64,000 bases of DNA from CAZHRC01 sp964533865 (GTDB taxonomy: Bacteria; Bacillota; Clostridia; Tissierellales; Peptoniphilaceae): the NCBI GenBank assembly GCA_964533865.1, contig CAZHRC010000002.1:62001-126000 (forward strand). Direction: 5' to 3'. The notes below the pieces were generated by a model. That model was not told where the DNA came from, did no database searches, and was given only the letters and a program-made list of their open reading frames with translations. Shown piece by piece: positions 42,557 to 51,810 of this stretch; the stretch's first letter is position 1; each line of letters opens with the position of its first letter. Made by a program: the position numbers and the translations under genes.

Positions 42557-44254
42557 CTACAAGGCCTTATCGTTTACCGCCTCGAGGTAGTCGGTGATCG
42601 GTTCTAAAGCATAGGCTAAAGTTCCGCTCTTAAAGGGATTTTTTAGCCCTCCTGCTTTTAGGAGTCCCGTAAAGGGCAGCGTGCCTCCCAGTCGGGTAAA
42701 GTCGATGTAGTTTTCGATCGCTTCTCGCCCATTTTCCTGAGCCATGCGATAGTATTGGAAGGCCACCGCTTGAGCTAGGGTGTAGTCGATGTAGTAGAAG
42801 GGCGATCGAAAAACGTGGTTTTGTCTATACCAGTAGGTGCCCCTTTCCAAGAATGAGTTGTCGTCATAGTTTCGGTGAGGGAGGTATTTGCGCTCGATCT
42901 GGCGGAAAACCCGTTTGCGCTCCTTTGGTGTGGCGCGAGGGTTCTCGTAGACGTAGTGTTGAAACTCGTCGATGGATGCGCCGTAGGGCAAGAAGGTCAA
43001 ACTATCGGATAGATGATTGAATTTAAACTTCTCCGTATCCTCCCCAAAAAACTTATCCATCCACGGCCAAGTCAAAAACTCCATGGACATGGAGTGGATT
43101 TCACACGCTTCGTAAGTAGGGAAGCGATACTCCGGCACCTCTTGTCTCCTCGACAAGTACATTTGAAAAGCATGACCAGCTTCGTGGGTCAATACGGTGA
43201 CATCCCCTTGGGTACCGTTGAAGTTTGAGAAAATAAACGGTGATTGGTAGTTTGCCATAAACGTACAGTAACCACCGGATTGTTTCCCGGTTTTCGCTTC
43301 CAAGTCCATCAGTTTTCTCTCCAACATAAAGTCGAAAAACTCACCGGTTTCTTTAGAAAGTGAATGGTACATTCCACTCGCCGCGTCGACAATATCTTGC
43401 GGGCTGCCTTTTGGCATGGCGTTACCTGTGGCGAAGGTCAGATTTTCATCGTAATAATGAAAGTCCGACAAGCCCAACCGGTTTTGTTGGCGCAAATACA
43501 GCGCCGTAGCCATCGGTACCACTTCGTTGTAGATCTGATCTCTATACGCTTTCACTTCCCTCGGCCCATAGTCCGTACGCTGCATGCGTTTGTACCCCAA
43601 AGGGATAAAGTTTTCGTAGCCCAACGTCTTGGCCATCTTATCTCTCACTTTGACGAGTTTGTCGAATAAATCGTCAAATTCCTCTTCGTGTTCTTCAAAA
43701 TACCCATAATAAAGGGCACTGGTCTCTTTGCGCACCCCTCGATCTCCAGACTCCATAAAAGGCGCCAATTGGCTCAAGGTGTACACTTCTCCCTCGTATG
43801 GAATTTGCGCCTTGGCGATAAGGGCCATGTATTCCGTGGAAAGTTTATTTTCTTCGATGAGATCTTCGATAATCTCATCAGAAAAAGCCTCGATCTGAGC
43901 CTGTGCCAATTGAAACAAATGGGTGCCCAGCTCCCTTTCGAGCTCACTTCGCGTACCTGCTCCCACCAAGGCTTTGTAGAACCCTTGGAGCAAGCTGACG
44001 TACACCGGTCCCGCCTCGTCAAAGTAGTCGTTCTCCTCTTTGTAGAACGGATCGTTGACGTCTATGGAGTGGCGAATGCTCGATAAAGTCATCATCGTTT
44101 CCACAAAGTCTCTAACCTCGTTGATTTCCGATAGGATCGCCAACTGAGCAGCAACCTCCGTAGAGGCTTCAAAATCGTGAACTAAGGCGTTTATTTTGCT
44201 GGCCACATCAGCCATATCGGGTCTTTCATAAGTGTATGTTGTAAAATCTTTCAT
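42557..44254 (-). CDS. M3-family oligoendopeptidase (PepF-like)
   Basis: A 565-residue cytoplasmic zinc peptidase. The active site is HEAGHAFQMYLSR (HExxH, about residue 349), followed by the third ligand region EIHSMSMEFL. The length fits M3B oligopeptidases. The start at 44254 (MKDFTTYTYERP) follows GGAAGGG; the upstream ATG at 44293 has none. It would degrade peptides such as those brought in by the opp importer encoded 8 kb away; that link is inferred. Confidence 0.92.
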   Translation of the reverse strand: MKDFTTYTYERPDMADVASKINALVHDFEASTEVAAQLAILSEINEVRDFVETMMTLSSIRHSIDVNDPFYKEENDYFDEAGPVYVSLLQGFYKALVGAGTRSELERELGTHLFQLAQAQIEAFSDEIIEDLIEENKLSTEYMALIAKAQIPYEGEVYTLSQLAPFMESGDRGVRKETSALYYGYFEEHEEEFDDLFDKLVKVRDKMAKTLGYENFIPLGYKRMQRTDYGPREVKAYRDQIYNEVVPMATALYLRQQNRLGLSDFHYYDENLTFATGNAMPKGSPQDIVDAASGMYHSLSKETGEFFDFMLERKLMDLEAKTGKQSGGYCTFMANYQSPFIFSNFNGTQGDVTVLTHEAGHAFQMYLSRRQEVPEYRFPTYEACEIHSMSMEFLTWPWMDKFFGEDTEKFKFNHLSDSLTFLPYGASIDEFQHYVYENPRATPKERKRVFRQIERKYLPHRNYDDNSFLERGTYWYRQNHVFRSPFYYIDYTLAQAVAFQYYRMAQENGREAIENYIDFTRLGGTLPFTGLLKAGGLKNPFKSGTLAYALEPITDYLEAVNDKAL

Positions 44255-44295
44255 CGTATCCCTTCCTTTCATACCATAGATACCCAAATCCACCT

Positions 44296-44333
44296 AAAAA
44301 AAAAGCCTTCGTTCAAGGATTGAACGAAGGCTT
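44296..44333 (-). terminator. Terminator of the PPi-PFK gene
   Basis: On the minus strand, AAGCCTTCGTTCAA-TCC-TTGAACGAAGGCTT, 14-bp perfect stem, followed by TTTTTTTTAGG. Confidence 0.92.
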
Positions 44334-44341
44334 GAGCCTGA

Positions 44342-45583
44342 TTATTTTGTTCCGCCGGATTTTCCTGCTTCTTTTAAGACAAAGCTTTTCGCCACCGATG
44401 GCGAGCGCAGTTTGCCAATTTTAGGCAGATTAGACCCGATAAGAGGCGTACAGTATTCGATGAACGCTGCGGTGACAAAGTTACCGGCTTTGTTCATGTA
44501 GCTTCTAGGCATGTGTTTGGTCTTAGCCGCCACTGCGGACAAATCGACGAGTTCGTACTCGACTGCGTAGTTTCCAACGCGTTTGATCGCAACTGAGCCC
44601 GATCTTTCGTGAAGAGCGTACTTCGCCGCCATCTCTCCTACTTCTCTCGCTTCGTGAGCATCCACATCGGAGACACAGCCGGCAAAGGAGCGTTGAAGGT
44701 AGCCATAGGTATCAGCGCGCACACGGCTGATGTTGAGTCTTTCTTTGATCGTATTGACCAACAAATCGCCTAGTGCACCATTTCCTGAAAGTTGAACGTT
44801 GCCGTGGTCGTCTTTTTCTGTGCCGGTCAATTGAGTAACGATCGCGACCCCTTCCGTGTCTTGGATCCCCTCGCTGACCGCGACGATACAACGCCCGTAT
44901 TTTTCATAGACTTCTTTGACGTCTTCAAGGAAAGTATCGATGTTAAACGGAATTTCTGGGATGTAGATCAAATGTGGACCGTCTTCGTCGTAGACTTGTG
45001 CCAGTGATGAAGCCGCCGTTAAAAAGCCAGCGTGGCGACCCATGATGACCGCGATGTAAACCCCGTGAAGGGCACGGTTGTCTTGGCTGACCCCCATCAT
45101 CGCTTGTACCACAAAACGTGCAGCGCTCCCAAATCCTGGCGTATGATCGTTTTCCATCAAGTCGTTGTCGACGGTTTTTGGAATATGCACAGCGACCAAT
45201 TTATAATCTTCGGAATCGGCAAATTCTTTGACGATGCGTACCGTATCAGAGGAGTCGTTACCACCGCAATAGAAGAAGTAGCGTACGTCGTGGTGACGAA
45301 TCACTTCAAACATTCTTTCGCAATAGTCTCTGTTCGGTTTGACACGGGTGGATTTCAAAGCCGATGCCGGAGTTTGTGCAACAAGGTTGAGGTTGTCGTC
45401 GGTTTCGTAAGTCAAGTCGATAAAATCCTCGTTCACAATGCCTTCAACGCCGTTGAGCGCACCGTAGACATGTGTGATATTGGGGTTTTTCTTCGCTTCC
45501 ATAATCGCTCCAACCAACGACTGATTGATGACCGCAGTGGGCCCTCCGCCTTGGGCGATTAGCATTTTGCCTATTAAACTCAT
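44342..45583 (-). CDS. pfp: 6-phosphofructokinase, pyrophosphate-dependent type
   Basis: 413 residues. The N-terminal glycine loop is IAQGGGPTAVINQSL. GGNDSSDT (about 103-110) has Asp where ATP-dependent enzymes have Gly in GGDGS, and HIPKTVDNDL has Lys in place of the Gly of PGTIDND. Both substitutions mark PPi-dependent enzymes. IMGRHAGFLTAASSLA binds fructose 6-phosphate. It catalyses the reversible step between fructose 6-phosphate and fructose 1,6-bisphosphate using PPi, typical of anaerobic Clostridia. Single-gene unit with promoter and terminator. Confidence 0.9.
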   Translation of the reverse strand: MSLIGKMLIAQGGGPTAVINQSLVGAIMEAKKNPNITHVYGALNGVEGIVNEDFIDLTYETDDNLNLVAQTPASALKSTRVKPNRDYCERMFEVIRHHDVRYFFYCGGNDSSDTVRIVKEFADSEDYKLVAVHIPKTVDNDLMENDHTPGFGSAARFVVQAMMGVSQDNRALHGVYIAVIMGRHAGFLTAASSLAQVYDEDGPHLIYIPEIPFNIDTFLEDVKEVYEKYGRCIVAVSEGIQDTEGVAIVTQLTGTEKDDHGNVQLSGNGALGDLLVNTIKERLNISRVRADTYGYLQRSFAGCVSDVDAHEAREVGEMAAKYALHERSGSVAIKRVGNYAVEYELVDLSAVAAKTKHMPRSYMNKAGNFVTAAFIEYCTPLIGSNLPKIGKLRSPSVAKSFVLKEAGKSGGTK

Positions 45584-45641
45584 CTTAAATCATCCTTTCT
45601 ATCGGGAATGTCCCTTAGTAGTGTTTTTCATGGCTAAAGCA

Positions 45642-45670
45642 ATTATATCAAATATTAGCCCATGCAACAA
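45642..45670 (-). promoter_or_regulatory. Promoter of the PPi-PFK gene
   Basis: On the minus strand, TTGTTG (45665-45670), 17 bases, TATAAT (45642-45647). Confidence 0.65.
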
Positions 45671-45688
45671 TAAAGGACAAGATTTTAC

Positions 45689-46651
45689 CTAACTTTTACC
45701 TTTGTCGTAAATTTCGCCTAGTGCTCGAGGTGCTCTGTTGTTCTTTGAGAAGAAGATCAGCAGCACCAACGTCAGCACGTAGGGGAGCGTCATGATCACG
45801 TCGGTAAAAGTCGCACTCATTCCCAGAACTTTAGCCAACTCGTAACCCAAAGACCTGGCAAAGCCGAAAAGTAGCGCTGCGCCAAAAGTAGGCAATAGCT
45901 TCCAATTCCCGAAAATCAGCGCCGCGATAGAAAGGTAACCAAAGCCCATGTAAAGACTTGCAGAAAAATTCGCCGATATGGAGTAGGCAAAGCTCATACC
46001 GCCGATGCCCGAAAGCGCACCAGACATGAGAACGGCTGCAAAGCGCACTTTTGCGACGTCTACCCCTGCGGCATCCACCGCTTGCGGGTTATCCCCACAG
46101 GCTTTTAACCGCATGCCAAATCGCGTTTTCTCAAAGAGTAGATAGACGACCACAAATACGGCGAGAATGATGATCTCAAATGGGTATATGTTGGCAAAAA
46201 TCGATCCTATTACTGGAATCTCCGACAGGACCGGAATGGACCAACGATTGGCCACGCCCAATTGAAACTTGTCCGATGGGGCATTAAAAATAATTGTGTT
46301 GAGTTGTCGAGTCAAAAAAGCGGTCAAACTCACAGATAAAATATTAATGACCACCCCAGATATCACCTGATCTGCTTTAAAAAAGATACAAAGCGCCGCA
46401 TGAATCGTCGCAAAAGCCATGCCACCAATGGCAGCGAAGACAAGAGCCAAGTACATGCTCGATCCCATCAAATCAGGGAAGTATTTTGCGATGAGCACCA
46501 CCATAAATCCCCCGGTGAATGCGCCAAATCCCAACAGCCCTTCAAGTGCGAGGTTGGTGATACCGCTTCGCTCGCTGTAAATGCCGCCCACGGCGATGAT
46601 AAACAGTGGAAGAGCAAAGGCTAAACCGTCTGATATTAAGGTTTGAATCAT
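45689..46651 (-). CDS. nupQ: Nucleoside ABC importer permease (NupQ-like)
   Basis: A 320-residue BPD_transp_2 family permease with 8-10 membrane helices. It contains the conserved glycine-rich stretch GGIYSERSGITNLALEGLL near the N-terminus and AGVDVAKVRFAAVLMSGALSGIGG in the coupling region (about 205-228, landmarks only). Last gene of the punA-bmpA-nupOPQ unit; overlaps nupP by four bases. Forms the channel with nupP. Confidence 0.88.
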   Translation of the reverse strand: MIQTLISDGLAFALPLFIIAVGGIYSERSGITNLALEGLLGFGAFTGGFMVVLIAKYFPDLMGSSMYLALVFAAIGGMAFATIHAALCIFFKADQVISGVVINILSVSLTAFLTRQLNTIIFNAPSDKFQLGVANRWSIPVLSEIPVIGSIFANIYPFEIIILAVFVVVYLLFEKTRFGMRLKACGDNPQAVDAAGVDVAKVRFAAVLMSGALSGIGGMSFAYSISANFSASLYMGFGYLSIAALIFGNWKLLPTFGAALLFGFARSLGYELAKVLGMSATFTDVIMTLPYVLTLVLLIFFSKNNRAPRALGEIYDKGKS

Positions 46652-47817
46652 TGTTCTCCCTCCTCTGAATCCATTTTCTTGTTGCGTTCCAGTTCTGCGG
46701 TGTACCTACCAATTTTGTACTTAATATAAGCGCCTGTTGCACTAAAGAGTAAAATCAACCCGGTCAATACCCCTGAGATCTCCTTGACCACGCCCATTTT
46801 TGAACTCATAAAGTTTGCCCCTTTTTCCAACGTGGTGATCAACACCGAAGAAAAAACGACGCCAATGGGATGGGTATTGCCCAGTAGGGAAGTAGCGATG
46901 GCGTCAAAACCAAGACTTGCCAACATGCGAGGTTGGATACTTTGATAGTAGCCTAAATAGTAGCAAACCCCTGCCAACCCTGAGAGCGCACCAGAAATCA
47001 TCATGGTCATCACCATGGTTTTTCCCACATTGATGCCAGCGTAAGCTGAAGCGTTCCGATTTGCACCAACGGCTTTGATCTCGTAGCCCAAAACGGTTTT
47101 CGACAACAAGAAGTAAATTCCGTATGCCGTCACCACCGCAAGGAAGATACCCAATGGGATATCCGCCTTTACCCCCATGAACTGAGTGTTTTTAAACGTG
47201 AGCGATGCGGCTTTGGAAATATAGTCCGACTGTCGAGATAAAGGGTTTAAAAAGTTCAGATTGATCACAAAGCTGATGAGGTACTGAAAAATGTAATTTA
47301 ACATAATGGAAGAAACCACTTCACTAATATTAAATTTGTACTTTAAGAAACCAATAAGGCCACCGCAAAGAGCGCCGACGATAACGCCGATGACAATCAC
47401 CGTCGGCTTGGCGACGACTGCGGGCAACCCGCTGTAGCCAACGACCACTGTGGCAACAAAGCCAGAAAGCAACATCTGTCCTGCGACGCCGATGTTAAAC
47501 AAACCCGCTTTTAGGGCCACCGTAACCGCTAATGCCCCAAAGATCATCGGCGCCATCGCATCGAGTAAGCTCATCAAATCGGTGAGTTGACCAGTTCCTC
47601 CAGCGTAGTTGCCCTTTGGCGCCAAACCCGCCCCTTGAAGTAAGCCATAGTAGGTGCCCAAAGGATTTTTTCCCAAGGCGAGCAACAATAAGGAGCCCGC
47701 CACGATGGACATGGCGACGGCAAAGAGGGGTATGGTAATCTGTTGGCGTTTTTCATCGCCGATGAGAGAAACCAAAAAGTTTGGCGATTCGGCTTTTCGA
47801 TTGGTCTTGTTCGTCAT
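46648..47817 (-). CDS. nupP: Nucleoside ABC importer permease (NupP-like)
   Basis: A 389-residue BPD_transp_2 family permease. Segments ALKAGLFNIGVAGQML and SAYAGINVGKTMVMTM match the family, and a long cytoplasmic N- and C-terminal tail is present. It overlaps nupO by four bases (ATGA) and nupQ by four. Partner permease of nupQ in a BMP-type importer for purine nucleosides. Confidence 0.88.
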   Translation of the reverse strand: MTNKTNRKAESPNFLVSLIGDEKRQQITIPLFAVAMSIVAGSLLLLALGKNPLGTYYGLLQGAGLAPKGNYAGGTGQLTDLMSLLDAMAPMIFGALAVTVALKAGLFNIGVAGQMLLSGFVATVVVGYSGLPAVVAKPTVIVIGVIVGALCGGLIGFLKYKFNISEVVSSIMLNYIFQYLISFVINLNFLNPLSRQSDYISKAASLTFKNTQFMGVKADIPLGIFLAVVTAYGIYFLLSKTVLGYEIKAVGANRNASAYAGINVGKTMVMTMMISGALSGLAGVCYYLGYYQSIQPRMLASLGFDAIATSLLGNTHPIGVVFSSVLITTLEKGANFMSSKMGVVKEISGVLTGLILLFSATGAYIKYKIGRYTAELERNKKMDSEEGEQ

Positions 47818-49343
47818 TGTGTCACCCCCATCATATAAGCACCAATTTGCGTCGTGTTAAGGTCCTTAGCCGATTCGGTGGCTAGAAGCCTACCACTGTA
47901 AATGACGCCGATGGTGTCAGCTAGAGCTTTGACCTCTTCGAGTTCCAAAGAGACGAGAAGCACAGCTTTGCCCTTATCTCGCTCTTCGAGGATTTGACTC
48001 CAGGTGTTTTCGATGGCGCCTACGTCCAATCCACGTGTAGGTTGCACAAATATGACCAATGGATTGTCCTCTTCGATCTCACGAGCGATAATCGCCTTTT
48101 GTTGGTTACCCCCGCTGAGGGAGCGAACGATACTTCTGGCACCGCGATTTGAACGGATATCGTATTCCCCGATGAGTCGATTGGCAAAAGCGTCAAAAGC
48201 CGGTTGGTTGAGTATGCCATTTTTCGAGAAGGGTTCTTGATAATAGGATTTAAACGCCAGGTTGTCCCCTAGGTCAAAATCCAATATCAGGCCAAAAGCC
48301 TGTCTATCTTCAGGAATATAGGAGATGCCCAGTTCGTTTCGCTGACGAATGGTTTTGTTGGTTAGCTCTTCCCCGTTGAGAGCGATGCTCCCCTCTGAAA
48401 TGGGATGGAGTCCGCATACCGCATCGGCGATTTCCACTTGACCATTTCCAGAAACCCCAGCTATGGCAAAGACTTCACCTCCTCTAATGGTAAAGCTCAC
48501 ATCGTCGACCACTTTGACCCCGTCCCGATCGTGAAGAGTGAGGTTTTTCACCTCTAAAACAGGCTCACTCAATTGGGGCGCCGCCTTATAAGTTTCCAAA
48601 ATGACGTCTCTTCCCACCATGAGCCGTGCCATTTCACGAGTCGATGTGGTTGCTACGTCGAGAATGTCGACAAATTTACCTCGGTTTAAAATCACGCAGC
48701 GATCCGCGACTTCTTTGATTTCTTCGAGTTTGTGGGTGATGAGTATAATGGTTTTTCCAGAATCCCGGAGCGTACGGATAATATCTAAGAGGTAATCGAT
48801 CTCCTGAGGAGTGAGGATGGCAGTAGGTTCGTCAAAGATGAGGATATCGGCTTCTCGATAGAGCATTTTCAAAATCTCCACCCGCTGTCTCGTCGCCACA
48901 TTCACCTCTTCGATGACTTTTTTAGGATCCACTTCCAGTCGATAGCGCTCTGAAAGGCTGCGGATGGTTTTTTCTGATTCGTCCAAGTTGACGAATGGTA
49001 GAAAACCCAAGGTTTTTTTAACCGGTTCCACCCCTAGGACGATGTTTTCTGCAATGGTAAAATTCTCCACCAGTTTAAAATGTTGGTGCACCATGCCAAT
49101 GTTGCGTTTCGATGCTTCCTTCGGCGAATAGTCGTCGATTTTTTCTCCTCGAACGATGATTTCACCGCCGTCGGGTTCGTACAACCCGAAAAGCATGCTC
49201 ATCAACACGGATTTTCCAGCACCGTTTTCACCAAGGATGGCCAAGATTTCCCCTTCTTTCACATCGAAGGTGATATCGTCATTGGCGACGATCCCGGGAA
49301 ACCGCTTGGTGACATGGTTAAATTGAATAATGGTGTTAGCCAT
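47814..49343 (-). CDS. nupO: Nucleoside ABC importer ATPase, two fused domains (NupO-like)
   Basis: A 509-residue double ABC ATPase, as usual for sugar/nucleoside (RbsA-like) importers. First domain: Walker A GENGAGKSVL (about 37-46) and Walker B DILIFDEPTA. The signature is atypical (VATRQRVEILK), as in this family. Second domain: GVSGNGQVEIADA in place of a standard Walker A, SGGNQQKAIIARE signature, and VIFVQPTRGLDVG in place of a standard Walker B Glu. Only the first site is likely to hydrolyse ATP well. It follows bmpA across a long hairpin. Confidence 0.92.
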   Translation of the reverse strand: MANTIIQFNHVTKRFPGIVANDDITFDVKEGEILAILGENGAGKSVLMSMLFGLYEPDGGEIIVRGEKIDDYSPKEASKRNIGMVHQHFKLVENFTIAENIVLGVEPVKKTLGFLPFVNLDESEKTIRSLSERYRLEVDPKKVIEEVNVATRQRVEILKMLYREADILIFDEPTAILTPQEIDYLLDIIRTLRDSGKTIILITHKLEEIKEVADRCVILNRGKFVDILDVATTSTREMARLMVGRDVILETYKAAPQLSEPVLEVKNLTLHDRDGVKVVDDVSFTIRGGEVFAIAGVSGNGQVEIADAVCGLHPISEGSIALNGEELTNKTIRQRNELGISYIPEDRQAFGLILDFDLGDNLAFKSYYQEPFSKNGILNQPAFDAFANRLIGEYDIRSNRGARSIVRSLSGGNQQKAIIAREIEEDNPLVIFVQPTRGLDVGAIENTWSQILEERDKGKAVLLVSLELEEVKALADTIGVIYSGRLLATESAKDLNTTQIGAYMMGVTQ

Positions 49344-49403
49344 GATTTCTCCTTATTAAAATAAGAGCGTGGTTACCCTTCGCGACCAGTGGTCACGTGG
49401 TTA

Positions 49404-49439
49404 GAGTTTGATCGATTGAACATTCAATCGATCAAACTC
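49404..49439 (-). repeat. Long perfect hairpin between bmpA and nupO
   Basis: GAGTTTGATCGATTGAA/TTCAATCGATCAAACTC, 17-base arms with almost no loop. No U-run follows, so it is more likely an RNA-stability element protecting the bmpA transcript than a terminator. Confidence 0.7.
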
Positions 49440-49483
49440 GGTATAGTAGTTATTCACTATTTTTCTTTAAAACGTCTTCCTTT

Positions 49484-50665
49484 TTACAATCCCGGGAAAG
49501 CTTCTGGGGTGTGGCCGTTAAAGTTAGCCGCCGGAACGATGGTCCCGCCTTTCATCGTAGCCTTAACTTCGCCCAATGTTTTGATGGTTTCTGGCTTCAT
49601 CTGTTGACGTCCTTCAGCTTCAATGTAACCTGTGGAGTCAGAGTCAACGCCTAGAAGTTCGTTTCCACCCTTGAAGGTTCCGCCAGCGATCGCCTTCAAC
49701 TGTTTTTCCACGTTCATGGACATGTTTTTAATGACCGAGGTGAGGATCACATTGCCCCCATCGAATGCGCCGTTTTCCCACTCATCGACGTCACAACCGA
49801 TAACTTTAATGTCTTTTCCCTCTTTCGCTGCAGTAAATACCCCAGCGCCAGATCCGCCTGCTGCGACGAACAGAACGTCTACACCTTGAGAGATCAGCGC
49901 GTTGCCGACGACTTTGCCATTTGCTGGATCGTTAAACGTGCCGATGTAGTTTCCTCCAACGTTCGTTTTGTTTACGTCTTCGCCTGCGTAGGATGCAATT
50001 TCTATAGCTTCCGCTTTCGCGCCTAAGTGTTTGACTGCGTAGTTGACCCCAGATTCAAACCCGTATTGGTAGTTGACGTTAGATGGGAAGGCGATACCGT
50101 TGACGACGGCGACTTTACCCGTTTTTGTTTCAAGTGCCGCTGCCACTCCTGCAAAAAATCCGCTTTCCTCTTCCTTAAAGGTCATGGCATACACATTTTC
50201 AAAGACTTCTGTCCCATCGATCGGAGCCGGGTTAGTATCCACTAGAATGAATTTCTTCTCTGGATTTTGTTGTGCCAACTCGGAAATCCCTGCAAATTGG
50301 AAACCCGGTGTGACGATGACGTCGTAGTCCGCATACACATCTGCCACCGCTTGAACCGACGCTTGTGGTTCGCTGTTTTGCTCTTGTACCGAATTCACTG
50401 TCGCGCTTGGATTTGCTTTGATAAACGCTTGGATCCCGTTGTAGTTGTCTTCATTGAAGTTTCCGTCGTCTACCCCCGATGGACTGGTGACGATGAGGAT
50501 TTTTTCGGAAGCGGCACCGGCCGTTTCACCTGTGGACTCCGATGAGGTTGGTTCACCCCCTGTTTTCGTTTCGCCAGCTGGCGCTGGTTTTGCCCCTCCA
50601 CCGCACGCGGCTAGCACCATTGCCAACACGATGAGCAGACTGATCATTCTCCAAGATTTTTTCAT
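49484..50665 (-). CDS. bmpA: BMP-family nucleoside-binding lipoprotein
   Basis: A 393-residue substrate-binding protein. Lipobox VLAACGGG (Cys near residue 21), Gly/Pro/Thr-rich linker, then a BMP domain with SGVDDGNFNEDNYNGI near residue 62 and DVLFVAAGGSGAGVF. It captures purine nucleosides outside the membrane for nupOPQ. Overlap with punA by four bases places it second in the operon. Confidence 0.92.
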   Translation of the reverse strand: MKKSWRMISLLIVLAMVLAACGGGAKPAPAGETKTGGEPTSSESTGETAGAASEKILIVTSPSGVDDGNFNEDNYNGIQAFIKANPSATVNSVQEQNSEPQASVQAVADVYADYDVIVTPGFQFAGISELAQQNPEKKFILVDTNPAPIDGTEVFENVYAMTFKEEESGFFAGVAAALETKTGKVAVVNGIAFPSNVNYQYGFESGVNYAVKHLGAKAEAIEIASYAGEDVNKTNVGGNYIGTFNDPANGKVVGNALISQGVDVLFVAAGGSGAGVFTAAKEGKDIKVIGCDVDEWENGAFDGGNVILTSVIKNMSMNVEKQLKAIAGGTFKGGNELLGVDSDSTGYIEAEGRQQMKPETIKTLGEVKATMKGGTIVPAANFNGHTPEAFPGL

Positions 50666-51486
50666 GATAAACCCCCTTTTATTTTTGCTAAAAACGCTCT
50701 GACCAAGTTCGCAAAATCGTCAGCACGTTTTTTACCGACATCGATAACTTCTTGTTCATCCAATGGCTCATCGTTGAGCCCAGCCGCTGCATTGGATATT
50801 AACGATATGCCAGCGACCCGTATGCCTTGATGCCTTGCAGCCATCGCTTCGATGGCAGTGGACATGCCCACCGCATCCCCGCCGAGTAAGCGCACCATGT
50901 TGACTTCCGCAGGGGTTTCAAAGTTCGGTCCCGTCAATTGACAGTATACCCCGTTGACCAAAGAAACCCCCAATTCGTCAGCTGCGCAATACAACTGGGT
51001 GATAAATTCTGGATCGTAGACTTCCGTCATGTCTGGAAAACGATCGCCTAGGGCCTTCTCGTTTGGACCAATCAACGGCGATGGGACGAAACAGGAAATG
51101 TGATCGTCGATGACCATCAAATCCCCCACTTTAAAAGCGGCGTTTACCCCACCTGCAGCATTGGTCAGCAGCAATGCTTTAATGCCAAGGCCTCCCATCA
51201 CGCGGATAGGCGCTACCACTTCTTGAGGGGTGTAGCCTTCGTACAGGTGAAAACGACCTTGCATGACGACCACGGGAAGGTTTTCAAGGTAGCCAAATAG
51301 AAAACGCCCTGCGTGGCCCGGTGCTGTCGATACAGGGAAGCCCGGAAGCTCTCCATAATCTATAGCGTGTGTCACATCGACAGACCGATCAAAATCCCCA
51401 AGTCCAGATCCGAGGACCAAACCGACTTTCGGCGTAAAATCGCCAATACGTACGCGTATTGCGTCAATGATTGTCTGGTAATCCAC
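50662..51486 (-). CDS. punA: Purine nucleoside phosphorylase (trimeric type)
   Basis: 274 residues. It shows LVLGSGLGDF near the N-terminus, GHAGRFLFGYLE, GRFHLYEGYTPQEV, LLTNAAGGVN and QLTGPNFETPAEV, all typical of trimeric PNP acting on inosine and guanosine. The start is GTG with GGAGG five bases upstream. First gene of the import operon, so nucleosides are split as they enter. No purine riboswitch was seen upstream. Confidence 0.95.
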   Translation of the reverse strand: MDYQTIIDAIRVRIGDFTPKVGLVLGSGLGDFDRSVDVTHAIDYGELPGFPVSTAPGHAGRFLFGYLENLPVVVMQGRFHLYEGYTPQEVVAPIRVMGGLGIKALLLTNAAGGVNAAFKVGDLMVIDDHISCFVPSPLIGPNEKALGDRFPDMTEVYDPEFITQLYCAADELGVSLVNGVYCQLTGPNFETPAEVNMVRLLGGDAVGMSTAIEAMAARHQGIRVAGISLISNAAAGLNDEPLDEQEVIDVGKKRADDFANLVRAFLAKIKGGLS

Positions 51487-51514
51487 CGTTACCTCCTTTG
51501 TTTATCATAAGTTT

Positions 51515-51543
51515 ATTATATCATTGTTCTAAAAGAAGGTGAA
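51515..51543 (-). promoter_or_regulatory. Probable promoter of the punA-bmpA-nup operon
   Basis: On the minus strand, TTCACC (51538-51543), 17 bases, TATAAT (51515-51520). The -35 is weak. A GGAATGC/GCATTCC stem with a 16-base loop lies just upstream (51554-51583) and lacks a U-run. Confidence 0.5.
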
Positions 51544-51600
51544 GGACTTGCCGGGAATGCCGACTTTTTCAAGAAAGCATTCCTTTCAAATCCAGGGATC

Positions 51601-51810
51601 TCACCGCAAAAACACCAACCAAAGGATGGCGTAGAGAATAATCAAAAATACCACAACCACTGGGATAATGGTGATCAATCCTGCAATAATCAATGCGGGG
51701 AGGTCATTTTTTTCGAGAGGGGTTTCTTTGAGCTTGCGCTCGAACCCCTCGATTTCTTCTTTCGTATACGTCTTTTTTTCTGGTCGTTTCGGAAAAAGTC
51801 CAGGTACCAT
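51601..51810 (-). CDS. Small membrane protein at the end of the opp operon
   Basis: 69 residues. A Lys/Glu-rich N-terminal half (YTKEEIEGFERKLKE) is followed by one or two hydrophobic helices (about residues 38-67, IIAGLITIIPVVVVFLIILY). The start codon overlaps the oppF stop (TAATG), so it is translationally coupled to oppF. Not recognised as a known family. It could be a small accessory subunit of the importer. Confidence 0.65.
   Translation of the reverse strand: MVPGLFPKRPEKKTYTKEEIEGFERKLKETPLEKNDLPALIIAGLITIIPVVVVFLIILYAILWLVFLR

Noticed and set aside
44342..45583. ATP-dependent PfkA considered for the phosphofructokinase gene
   Set aside because: GGND and PKTVDND replace the ATP-type GGDG and PGTIDND, which points to PPi as donor.
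51487..51600. Search for a purine riboswitch before punA
   Set aside because: The leader between the -10 box and the GTG is only about 28 bases, too short for the aptamer.
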